A stretch of 64,000 bases of DNA from Metaphire vulgaris (Eukaryota > Annelida > Clitellata > Crassiclitellata > Megascolecidae): contig CM030862.1 in NCBI GenBank assembly GCA_018105865.1, positions 620,001 to 684,000 of the forward strand, in the 5' to 3' direction. Below, one piece after another: positions 14,030-25,400 of the stretch. The translations under genes were made by a program, and so were the position numbers. The notes below the pieces were generated by a model. The model was not told the DNA's origin and did no database searches. It saw only the letters and a program-made list of their open reading frames with translations. The stretch's first letter is position 1. Every line of letters begins with the position of its first letter.

Positions 14030-14560
14030 AATCTCTTTCCATCGATTAGGCTTACTGATTATAACTGGTATCTTTCTAAGTCTTCTTTGATGTCATCCAT
14101 CGACTTTTCCTGGGCATTCTTCTTCCTCTTTTGCCTTCTTTGTATGTGTAGAGTGCTTTATATGGGAGTCTGTCTTTCATTCTATTTACGTGCCCATACT
14201 ATCTTAAGTCTTCTTCTGATTTTATCTATTATTGTCTCTTGCACACTCAGTCTTTTCCCGATGTCTTCATTTTTATATTCTTTGTAGTCTGCTTTCTCCA
14301 AAGAGCTTTTGCAATCAGCTCATTTCTGCGGCTAGCAGTCTGTCTTCATCTGTTCATTTTAAGATCCATGTTTCTGATCCATATAATACAAATGTGTTTG
14401 TGATGCAATGATAGTGTTGAATATTTGAATTTTTGTACTGACCTTTTGCATTCCAAATATGCCTAAGTCTTCCCATTGTCTGCAGTCCCTTAGCTGCTCT
14501 CTTTTTAATATATTGTTAGTGTCTTCCATCACTTGTAACAATGGCAATTTTAAGATCACT
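14030..14560 (-). pseudogene. Decayed LINE reverse-transcriptase 3' fragment
   Basis: Read on the minus strand, broken frames give FNTIIASQTHLYYMDQKHGS near 14359-14440. This resembles the late reverse-transcriptase stretch of many LINEs, where F-x-T-I-I is followed by an L-Y-G-x-E-T-W type motif. Stop codons and frameshifts break the rest. It is a dead, truncated retrotransposon; the family assignment is tentative. Confidence 0.55.
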
Positions 14561-14969
14561 CAATATGCACAAAATATTTAGGCACCATCCAAGCAATTAA
14601 CAAAGTATTCAAGCATTCAATAATACACCATAAACAAGCAATTGAAGTAATTCACTCAATTTAAAAAATTGCTACTTTAAATATTGAGAAAAACAGTGAA
14701 AGATAAACTTTAACTGATTACTAATATACCAACTACAAAATTACTTTTATATAGTAACAAAACGTTTATATAAGTACTTACGTAACAACTTCTGTCAATG
14801 CCAGATCTCACTCGTAATCAGGTTCATTATCTCTTAATGTCAACTGAAAAACTGTGCACAGCCAAAGGACTCAAATAAATCCAAAATTATATATTCGTGT
14901 CTATATTGTCACTGCTTCAAACTGTGAGAAAAACTCATTTGCAGAAGCCAACATAACAATATAAAGCAA

Positions 14970-15205
14970 CAGTGGCGTAGCCAGGATTCCAGAATAGAGG
15001 GCACTTCGACATTTTTTGGCCCAAAAGTCTCGATGAGCAAAAAATGTCGTCGTCTTATACGCTTTAAAGTCTGGTGCATTCTCCTCGATCTAATATTATC
15101 CCCTCCCTCCCCTGACTATTCACCGGTCTTGGACGAATCTCATGGCGCCGGTCCTGATCTGAATTGGAGGAGGGGGGGGGTGGGCCTTCCATGGCTACAC
15201 CAATA
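14970..15205. mobile_element. Non-autonomous hAT element, perfect 8-bp TSD
   Basis: It begins CAGTGGCGTAGCCAGGATT and ends CATGGCTACACCAATA. The 8-bp target-site duplication TAAAGCAA is perfect (14962-14969 and 15206-15213). The interior carries the GAGCAAAAAATGTCGTCG version of the shared internal motif described in the findings. Confidence 0.85.
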
Positions 15206-15450
15206 TAAAGCAAACGTCTAACCATGTGCAATTTCTACAATGGCTATCAATTACGGTATATGTTTACTCTAACCAAGCACAGTAATAAAATAGACAATAA
15301 TGTTGAGATCGTTTTTAGGTAGACCATCCAAGCGCAAGACGTCATGCATCAAGCAGCAGGTAAAATCCTCAAAACAGACGCAGCTTGTTAAGTCAACTCA
15401 AGCCGTATTGAAGATTGGACCGCTTACCTTGGGGCACGATTATATATGAA

Positions 15451-15626
15451 CAGGTTGCGATTTGTGACCTGGAGCAGTGGAGGGGGGAATATGTTGAGCT
15501 TGGGGGGATGTAGTTGTTGGGAAATGTAGCAGTGGGAGGATGTAGTGGTGGGGGATGTAGCAGTAGAGGGATGCAGTTGCACAGTGGGGGGAAGATTCCC
15601 CCCTTCCCCCTACAAATCGCACCCTG
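15451..15626. mobile_element. Non-autonomous hAT element (CAGGGTGCGATTTGT family)
   Basis: The terminal inverted repeats are CAGGTTGCGATTTGTG and TACAAATCGCACCCTG, with a perfect 8-bp duplication TATATGAA on both sides. The interior is a G-rich minisatellite built on GGATGTAGCAGTGGG. A 111-bp relative lies at 21345-21455. Confidence 0.88.
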
Positions 15627-17130
15627 TATATGAATACCTTCATCTATACAATGTACAAATGGCATTTAAACTCTGCTGTTGTCACTACAGTCCAAATAAT
15701 GACAACTGAAACATACATTTACTATTACTGCATGGTATGAAATATCGTGGTTTTACTGTAACCATCACTATGCATATCAAGTGCTTTTAGAAAAGGCAAC
15801 TAAAAAATTTGACAAAACCGAGTTGAGACCAAGACTAGAGAGGTTACAAAATGACTAAGTCTGACATCAAGTGATATGAAAGAAGCTAACAAACATTCCA
15901 TGTACGCAATTAAAATGCAAAACTTTAATACAGTGTATTTATTTTATGAAAAAGTTTTTCTGTGCTTTTTATTATGTGATAGTTATTTCACCAGATATGC
16001 AATTCTGAGGCATGAATTATATCATGCTTCCTATTACAATTCAGAATCAATAAAGACATTCACAATCTCTAGCAAGGTTTAAACAGAAAAGAAATTCATT
16101 TTTCCATTGAATGACCATACAAATGCACGAACCAATTACGAAGAAAATTGGAATAATGAATAAACAGTACACTGTACTAAAAAAATCCTCGAAAACATTA
16201 AACAGTAACAAACACCTTGTCTGCCAATCCTTCCATCCAATTAATACAAACATAACCTGTTAGCCTCAGTTGCATCCTATTGCCTAAAAGTCATTAGAGC
16301 ATGTACCCTCAAAGCACCCAATCAGAAACAAAGCATCAAAAAACAGCTTACAACATTTCCACATTTAACAAAATGCAACTTTGGCAAATCAGCTTATCAA
16401 CTCTATTATGCTGAATATATATATATCACAAAAGAACGGGTAGCATTAACTTAACATTCATAAAAAATGTTGGCATTGCTTAGACAGCTTGCAATGTAAT
16501 GTCAATGGTTGCACGCTGACATTGCAAAACAGAATGAGATAAAGCCGTAGTTTAGGCATCAAACAAAATGCCATAAACAACATTAGAACAAACATTTCTA
16601 TATAAACAATAAAAACTAAAGCCTTTCTACATTATTTATTTTCTACAAAACCTACAAATATGTCTCTAGGCACATTTTAAACAAATGTTTAAAACCACTC
16701 AACAACAAATACAAATCTTTACAAAGATGTGCTGTAACTCCAGTCCAAGATCTCTATGATTGAAAACAACTGATGCACACATGCAAAGGATCAACTTACA
16801 TTATAGTCTTTAAATCCAACAGAAAGTCTCAGATGGCTAAAGCTCAAAAAATAAAAAAAAGGACTTGCTGATACTCTTGTTATGTGATCCTCTCTTCCAA
16901 ACTGTATTTACTTACTTAGTAGGCTATTGTTTGGAAGAGGATCACATAACACTCTGAAAAATTTCACCAACAAGATTTAACATGTCAAATCAAGAGTGCG
17001 GCACAAAATGCTTCGGTTCACAATCTGTCAGAAAAATAATCTTCACACAAATGAAACCACGAATTAGTCAAACATTCCAACATAATGAAGCTGTCAGCAT
17101 GTAGCATTAATGCCACAATTGTACACTCTG
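15627..17130. other. Spacer, no gene seen
   Basis: AT-rich sequence with no convincing reading frame. An inverted pair built on CTAGGCACATTT-poor spacer and the CCTCTTCCAAAC...GTTTGGAAGAGG stretch around 16890-16950 can form a hairpin. The region may contain part of the DENND4 3' untranslated region on the minus strand, but the last exon is uncertain. Confidence 0.5.
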
Positions 17131-17195
17131 TTACATACAATGCACGTTAATAACGCTATTTACATTTGCCCTGCATTTCCTGCAGCAGATGTCCA
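17131..17195 (-). CDS. Candidate last exon of the DENND4 gene
   Basis: On the minus strand an acceptor (…CCCACAAACAG) at 17196 opens a frame starting VDICCRKCRA and ending at a TAA at 17131-17133. DENND4 proteins end in a V-E-W-C-R-K-C type motif, and the incoming phase (1) fits the donor of the exon at 18481-18653. Against it, roughly 40 residues expected between the two are absent, so another exon should lie in between. This is a weak proposal. Confidence 0.25.
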
Positions 17196-17276
17196 CTGTT
17201 TGTGGGTTAAATCCATGCAAATCAACAGATGATGGCTTTAATTTATCAGTAATAAGCACATAATTACACATAAGCT

Positions 17277-17536
17277 AATGGGCGCCAGCATAAATTTTTC
17301 CAGGAGGGTGCAAAATTTTATTTATCTGAAAACACAAATAAGGTTTAAATTTAAATGATAATGAAAGACATAGACTAAATGCAGCCTATAAAATTTGTCA
17401 GGTCATTGTTTATTTTGACTTAGTATTATATTGTTATTAAGATCAAATAGTTTCTTAATAATGTTTAATTTTTTTAAATTTATAATTTCCAGAGGGGTGC
17501 AGTTGCACTCCCTTGCACCCCCTCCTGACGCCCATG
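17277..17536. mobile_element. hAT-like element, no clear TSD
   Basis: Left end AATGGGCGCCAGCA and right end CTCCTGACGCCCATG are inverted copies of a CATGGGCGTCAGGAGG terminus. The flanks do not give a convincing 8-bp duplication. Confidence 0.45.
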
Positions 17537-18039
17537 TACGATGAGCTAAACTACGGTGAATTTCATCTCTGAAGAGAGAAGAATCGAGCACAAAAGAAAC
17601 TGTCAAAACTCTACGCAACAAAAAAAGTAACGGTTCAGTTCCTTTGTGATCAGAGTTGCAGCAGACCGAAATATCGTCTGCAGAAGATGGTCGACATTCG
17701 CGGGGGGCGGTCTGCCTCCATCAACCGGGCACTGAAGGAAGGTGAAATGTCATTGCATGCTTCCTGGTAATAAGTGTCATACTTATCTGTAAAACATTTT
17801 AAAAATGTTTAAGATGCTTGGCATTTCAAACTTCTAGGAGTAATAAAACAACATACAATGCACAGCTACCAGTAATTTGAACATTTGTATGAACCAACCA
17901 TCAAAAAGAAGGCAGCCGAAGCCAATATTCAAATTATTGCAGCAACACAGCCAAACATGTTCAACACGTTTGATGATCTGGCAAAATACCCCATCAGCTG
18001 GAAAAATGAAATAATTATTGTCTCACTGCACAAAGGAAA

Positions 18040-18125
18040 AAGGGCAGAAAGTTAGCAGAGTGGTAACAACATAGGAAGACAGAGCAGGAGCCCTAAGGTC
18101 AACTCGGCCGTATTTGCTTTTGCAA
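18040..18125 (+). mobile_element. Truncated tRNA-derived SINE (family 3)
   Basis: TTAGCAGAGTGGTAACAACA and the following AAGGTCAACTCGGCCGTATTTGC match the SINE at 27826-28104. The B-box part is damaged and most of the body is missing. Confidence 0.5.
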
Positions 18126-18420
18126 AGAGAATTAGAATTTGTAGACAGGATGATTTCATGAATTTCATAAGAGCTCCTATAGACTATGTAAAATAATTAC
18201 GCTACAGAAAAGGCAGATCACTGTTTGGCTGCAAGTAAAGGCAACAGATTTTCTGATTCAGACTTAAAACCAACCCCTTCAATTAGCATACCCTCCATAG
18301 CTGTGTCTCTCTGTCTCCCACTGACTAATCTCTGAAATAACCTGGTCTTTTGCCAATGGATTTGAAGTACCATCGATTGATACCTTTAGAGTATCAAACT
18401 TGGTGCTAGAGAAGTGCATA

Positions 18421-18421
<1 letters not shown>

Positions 18422-18469
<48 letters not shown>

Positions 18470-18470
18470 T
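18422..18470. repeat. (TTA)n microsatellite
   Basis: Uninterrupted TTA triplets, immediately beyond the donor side of the DENND4 exon at 18481. Confidence 0.95.
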
Positions 18471-18480
18471 ATGACTTTAC

Positions 18481-18653
18481 CGATGTTGAATTTTCTGCCG
18501 AGGACAATAAGAGACAGAAATAATATGTCGTAGTAGATGCTTCTATATAAGATCTTTCCTTTTCTTCGAATGCGTTTCCTCTCGGACAAAACGCTTTCAA
18601 TTGCCGACTGGATGTTATTTTGGGAAACACACGACAAAATATCTTCTAAGAAG
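18481..18653 (-). CDS. DENND4 exon 26
   Basis: [20 protein letters not shown], then [20 protein letters not shown], matching S-L-Y-R-E-I-L-F-L-S-L-V-S-L-G-R near the family's C terminus. Acceptor TCTTTCAG, donor ATCG|GTAAAG, phase 1. Confidence 0.88.
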
Positions 18654-21600
18654 CTGAAAGATAAAATGACCCAAAATATACATTAAAGAACTTGTGTCAA
18701 TGAGCTCTCACCACAAATAAAAACCCGTTGTACTAAGCAATGTTTGCTTAATTAACATTTGCAAAACACATTGCAATATTTCAGTGCAGACATATTTCAA
18801 GGTTAATGCCAAATAAATGAAGAAATAACTTTCTAATAGACTTTTTATAAAGCTGGTAGCTGTTAACTGACTTTACACAAGAGATATGCAGAGTTGATTA
18901 TGGATCCATTATTTTTCAAATCAAAATCACAACAGGTTAATTATGTCACATTTTCATTTCACACAACACAACATTTCCTTGCCTTGCCTTAACATTGCAG
19001 TTAAACAGTTTCACTTTTAAAATTCTGTATCTAGTGTCAACTGTGCTCCAGGAATCCTTAACTTGTTTTTTTGCCTTAAAAACTTATTTTCAAATATTAA
19101 ATACTTCAAGAAAAAATCCAATATGGCCAAAAACCTCCTTTTTCTGACGGGGCATAAAATTAACCCACCCATCACAAGGGCATGGATTCAATACTACAGT
19201 ATCTACGAACTCCAGACTAATGTCACTAATCAAAGTGTATGTTACAAGACTACCACATGCAATTAAACAACTAGCCATCAAATAAATAGATTCATCACGT
19301 CTTAAAGCTCCATACCCTTCACTGAAGATCATAACTTCATCGCCCGCTGCTTTGATCATTTCTGGATCTATCATTAATCAGATTTTTAAAAAAAATATAT
19401 ATATTCCCAAATATGAATGCAATGTAGGTGCTACTATTTCGACCAAAACAAAAAGTATCTGCCTGATGATAATATATTTTCAAAATACTGAGTTACATTA
19501 ATTTGATGGCATCGTGCATTTTGCAATATGAGTTTCAACTTAAAACAAGTCATTTAACACATTGATGTTCAATGCATCTGAAGCCAGGAAGGTCGCATAA
19601 CGGTCGCGCCTGGCAAAGAACCTGCGCCGCAGTCAACGTGTTAATATCAGTCTATTATTGATGAATAGATGCTCTGTAAAATATGATTCAAAAGACCATA
19701 AAGACAACACACGTATTGAATATTCATCGGCATGCCCATGGTTCCAGAATAGGGGCATCATCAGTAATAGTGCTGCCCCTATACTTGTGGGCACCATACA
19801 GCAGGACATACCATCAAGTCTGACTAGAGTGGGGGTGGAGGGGAGGGGTGGGAGGGGGGTTGGGGAAGCAATATGACTAAAATGTGAAATGATGACAAGC
19901 CAAAGAATGAAACTTACATTTTCTGAGCACGTACATCGGGAATCCATATTCTGAGTGAGTATGATTACCATCCCATAATGTTCTTACAAGAGCATCACAG
20001 CTCCTCTCAGGCACTGATGCAAGATCTGTATCTGATGACTACAAGTGGAAATATATAACTATGACTATGAATAAATTACAAAGCAATAACACACACACAC
20101 AATAATATATGCAAATAAAACATATTTAAGCATATAAATGCCACATTTTCATAAATACAGTCTGCGCAATACACACATTTTAACAAGCCAAGTGTACAGC
20201 TGTACGTTGGTCACAAGTCATACTTAGTTGCACGTTATACACAGTTGCATAATGAATGAAAATATTGCAGACTGTTGATCTATTTATTTTTAATTTTTTG
20301 ATACTAATTTATACTCTATACGCTTTATGCTTTTCTTACTTACACACAGATTACATCAATGTCATATATTGATCTTTGGAATTTACCCTCTCCTGACTGA
20401 CCATTACAATTTGGTTATAGCTATTTCAATGTTACGACTACCAGTAGGTTCCCATTAACAAGCAGCTACTATGGTATCTAATTGCGAAAGTCCTTAGTAA
20501 ATTCACAAGATTTTGCTTTACTTACTTTGCTTATATCACTCACAAGATGTGGAAATATAATGCAACTTCAGCTAAAATTCTTAATAGTTATTTCAAAAAT
20601 TCATTACTAATCAACAAGGATTAACCATGAAAAGCATGGTTCCCTGTAAAAGTTTTTAGGCATATAGCCAAAAACAAATGGACCCTAAATTAAGACCGAT
20701 CTTTGTGACTTTATTTACTCATTTTAGATGGGAATCCATCCTGGATTTCTTGATTGGATTCTCGTGTGATCAGCATTCGATGCTCGATCGGCTGATGCCC
20801 CACACATTATGGAACGGTGCTGTTGATAAATGGATGGAAAATAGAAATTTCACTGTGTGGAACAACATAATTTGGTCATATCTAGAAACTTGCCATATTA
20901 TCGTCACGTCTGAAGACTGAAGAATTTGATATGAGGCCAGTGAGATGACTCGGAAGATGGAGCCTTCGAAAGAACCAAACCTAAACAACACCAGCACAAC
21001 ATCAGATTGCGACATTTACGTGGCCCAAAGCCTCCCAAATGTTCACTGATTCAAACTGCACGATTGCAAAGTTAATCTTGAAAATTCGAAACATCACACA
21101 TAACAAGCATCGATAAAACAACTGAGCGTAAATGAGAGCGGCTGATGGACATAACTAATGCTTAAATGAATCTTGTCATTCCTGGTTGTCAAAGCATGAG
21201 AACAAACAGACACAAGCACAGGTATGAATAAGTTACCATTATCTTCATACAATTGCCAATCCTAAAATACTTGACAAAAACAGCAAAAATAGAAGTACAT
21301 AGCACTTTTTGAATAATTTATAATATACTAATGTATCATATATTCAGGGTGCGATTTGTGACCTGGAGCAGTGGGGGAATATGGATGTAGCAGTAGGGGA
21401 GATGCAGTTGGGCAGTGGGGGAGAATCCCCCTTCCCCCATACAAATCGCGCCCTGCATATATTTACGAGTACTAGCTGGAAACTTGAGATACCAAAGGGA
21501 AAATAATTCCTGCAAGATGGTATCATATATACTGTACAGGTAAGTAGGTAGATGTCTTAATGTCAAATAATCAATATTAAAAGAAAAATATATTTAAATA

Positions 21601-22461
21601 TTGAAGGATTAGTTAAGTAACTAGAGTAAATTATTTATTACCCATTCTCTTTAATAATTGATTATATAGTCAAATAATTTTGCTCATCCAAGATATATTG
21701 TTCTAGCTTATATTTAAATTCATTTAAGTTTAGTATGTCAGCATTCTAGGATATAAAATATGACACAGTGATTTGGAGCCAACTAAGATCACAGTCCATC
21801 TGTTCAGAGACAGTTCAATGAAGAAGATACACTTACTAAATTCCAAAATATGATTGGATGGTTGTTGACAAAATCCGGTCTACTGAGACAATCTTCACCA
21901 TGATGCTCAATCAGATTCTCGACCTCCTTTCTGAGAACCAGCGGGCTCAGGTAAGTCACCGTAAGCGACTCTTCTCTGCCTCCATGCCTGCCAATTCAAA
22001 TACGCAGCGCTCACAAAGAGTACCGTACTAGAACAAATCACATTAACTTGAAAAGGAATGCAAATTTTCACACATTTTAAAGTCGAATACTTCTCAGTCG
22101 TTAAGAACATATTCTGCACAACAAATCACTGCCTATTTAATTATATAATCGAGATGTTGTTGTTATATTGTTTTCTACATCACCTTCCTTATCTTAAATC
22201 TACTTCCAGAATTACTTATCCAAGGAGATGCATATTTAAACATGAATCCTCGACCAATCAATGTTAAGGGCTGGCTGCGGTGGAGTAGGGGTAGGATTCT
22301 TACACCGTGCAATCGGAGGGTAGCAGGTTCGAATCTGACCCTAGCCACTGTGTAGCCACCTTAGGCAAGTTGTTCGCCCCTGAATTACTTCACACTTGCA
22401 ATTCTTGAAAATGAAGTAATGTACATAAACAACCATGTAAAAATAAAAATAATATAATAAT

Positions 22462-22492
<31 letters not shown>

Positions 22493-25400
22493 TATTATTA
22501 TTATTATTACGCTTAGAGCAACATGGATGGTGGATGACCTGGTTATACAAATGATTATTAGGCCTAATAATAATAATAAGTGGCATAGATAACAGTACAA
22601 TTGGTGAAACCTGTTAATGCTGTCATCAGATTTCTTTTCATTGACGTCCACCACAGATGCCAACTTCTCTGCCACATCGCGGACAGTCTTAGAACCAACA
22701 TCAGTGACGTTCGAACCCAAGTCATCACTACGTTGATTCTTTGAACTCCCACTGATAGTGTTTCCATCCAAAGAATCGCTGGTCGACGAAGACGAAATAT
22801 TGCATACGTTCTCTAAGCTATTATTTCTATCGCTGACTTCCGGTTTCTGAGATAAATCCATGACATTTCCAGCCATATCCTCTCTCAATCCGAAACCCAG
22901 TTTCTCGTTTGCTGCTTCAGTATCACGATGGAAATCCTTTTAAAGAAAATGACAAAATCAAATACACAGTCTTACAAATAATAAAGGCCAATTCTTACGA
23001 TAGATACTTAGGAAAGAATGTCAGTTTCCTGTTACAGGAATTTAATCATAATCTCAATGCTAATTAACATGACAAACCTAGCACAAAATTAAAACATTCA
23101 TTTCTAATTATTCATATGAACTGACTGTTAAGCATATACTAAAACCTTACAAAATGAAATAACTTTTTAAGAATGAAACTGAGACTAAAACAATTGCTCT
23201 CCATAATTATTAGTACTTTCTAGAATGTCAAATTATTTGGTGCAATTTTACCCTGAGGTTGACATGAATCATTGGAAGAAAGTTATATCCACAGCACAGA
23301 CATCTAGAGCAATGGAAATAAAGAATATTGTACTGATTATAATATTGTCAATTTAAAATGTACTGAATAGCCTCAATACCATTTCAAAAGTATATATGTG
23401 TACACACAATAAACAGAGTAAAAAAACTAACTTTGGCTACTACTGTAATGTGCTCCACAGCGCATACATAGCATAAGCAAACGCATACGAAAAGAGGAAA
23501 AATAATTTAGTTAAAATTCGGCAATATTCAGTCACAAACTGCTAAGAGATGGAGATCTAAATCCCAATTTTCATACTGAGCAACAATTTTAACAGCCTCA
23601 TGTGCAACCAATAAACATGGGATGAGATGGGTGAGACAGTTACCCATTGCCTTCCTCACAGAAAATCACAGGTGAACAACTCGTCCAAAGTCGCTACACA
23701 GGTGGCTATGGTCAGATTCAAATCTATGACCCTCCAATAGTCCCTAGCGAAGACAGGTGGGCTGCCACAGGTGGTCTGTTTCATGAGCAGCTGACCAAAC
23801 CTTGGCAGATGACGTGGGTCTACTTTGATGGCATTAAAGTGTATACAAAGAGAAAGTACAAAATATACAAAGAAAGTACAAGTAAGCATGTTTCCACCAA
23901 AGAGAATCAACCATGCATGAAATTGCTTAGGACTGCCATGGTTGGTAGACAATAAACGACAGTTTAAAGAATATGGCCAGGCATTTGGGCAATGAGAGGG
24001 TGTGGGCTTTCTGATTCAAATTTTACAGGATATATTTCTTTTGACGGGCTAAAGGTGGGTGCGGACTATCTGTGGGTGCGGGCAATGTGCGCAGAAATAC
24101 GGTAGCACTGCACGAACTGACCTGGTCTGCAGATTAGATTCATCAGGTGACCACCCGGCCATTATCTCTTCGTCGTGCAACAAGTTGGCACAGTTCGGAC
24201 ACTTGGACTGAGTGCAGAGATCCGCTACGATGGAACAGATGGAACTGCTACGACCGACACTGCCACGCCCACGGTCGTACCACCTGCGATAATCGATGCT
24301 GTCATATCCAGTGCTGGCTCCTGAATCTAGACAATACCGGAAAACAACTATTACATCAAATCTATACAACACCACGTCATGCAAGATGATGATCGAGATT
24401 CCATTATCTGAATATTCACGTAAATCAATTTTAAATATAATTTCTTACGCATTACTAATAAAAAAAATTGAGGGGACCGTCAAGCAGTTTCAGAAGGACC
24501 ACAAAGGGTCAAAAACTCTTTCTCAAGATATCTCACCAACACCTCAGTACACAAAACACACTGATGGCCCTAGGAGTGCTGATTCCATTTGAATTTAAAT
24601 TTGGCAACTAAGATTTGCAATTTCCTGATTAAATAATTTACTGACAAAACAGCCAATGTGTTAATTAGGCCTACAGTTAATTTAAAATTCAGATTTTATA
24701 AGGTTCGCGAGTCAGCACAAAAATTTCCAAGGGACCACCACGCAAGAAATCCTAAAAAGTTTGAGAACCGCTGATCTAGACCAAGGGCTTAGACTACTTG
24801 CATCACACCATATGCCACAGAGACCGGAGATCATCAGTGCCGGACCCAAAGCGGGAAAACCATTACCCATCACTGACATGTATGCATAAAAAAGAGCAAC
24901 GCAGTAAGTGTTATGTACAGTGTTTACCAGTTGTAAAGCTGTCATCGGCACGAATTCTTTCGCGTCCCGTTCCTCCTTGTTTCGATGTATCGCCATTGAC
25001 GTTCAACCCCTTCTGGTCTGTCTCAAGAGGGTTCAGTAACCCAGGGTAGTAGCAAAAATCACCAACACTGTCAATATTCTGACCACTGGAACCGGTGCTC
25101 AGGGAGTCACGCAGGGTCTGATAGGTGGAGCTGAACAGCGTCACGGCCGAATTCCAAGCGCTTCCAAACGATCCGGTTCTAGGCAAGGACGCCTTCTTCG
25201 ATTCTTCCGACTTCAGTTTATCTAACCTCGACAGGGTTTTCGCATGACAATCCATGACCTCTGCGGGTTGTTTGTCCTCGCCTCTGAGACTGCCCCGTCG
25301 TCTCAGTTTTACCGAGGTCAGTTCTGCCTGCTGACTTACGTTCAGTTCATCGTAGCTCTTACTTTTCGAAGATCCCGAATCAATCCCAATATTTGGATTC

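Noticed and set aside
17403..17760. Frame with SSLFRDEIHRSLAHR and acceptor-like sites, considered as a late DENND4 exon
   Set aside because: Phases and similarity do not hold, and half of it lies in the hAT-like element at 17277-17536.
19090..19374. 94-codon minus-strand frame in the intron after DENND4 exon 25
   Set aside because: No family motif, does not align with DENND4 at this position, no codon or splice support. It may be repeat-derived.
24049..24121. Readthrough of DENND4 exon 21 giving FCAHC
   Set aside because: A good donor (AG|GTCAGT) ends the exon, and the extension stops after about 27 residues without further similarity.
24911..25049. Plus-strand frames opposite DENND4 exons (also at 24147, 40686, 46090)
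   Set aside because: They are shadows of the minus-strand coding exons and show no family similarity of their own.
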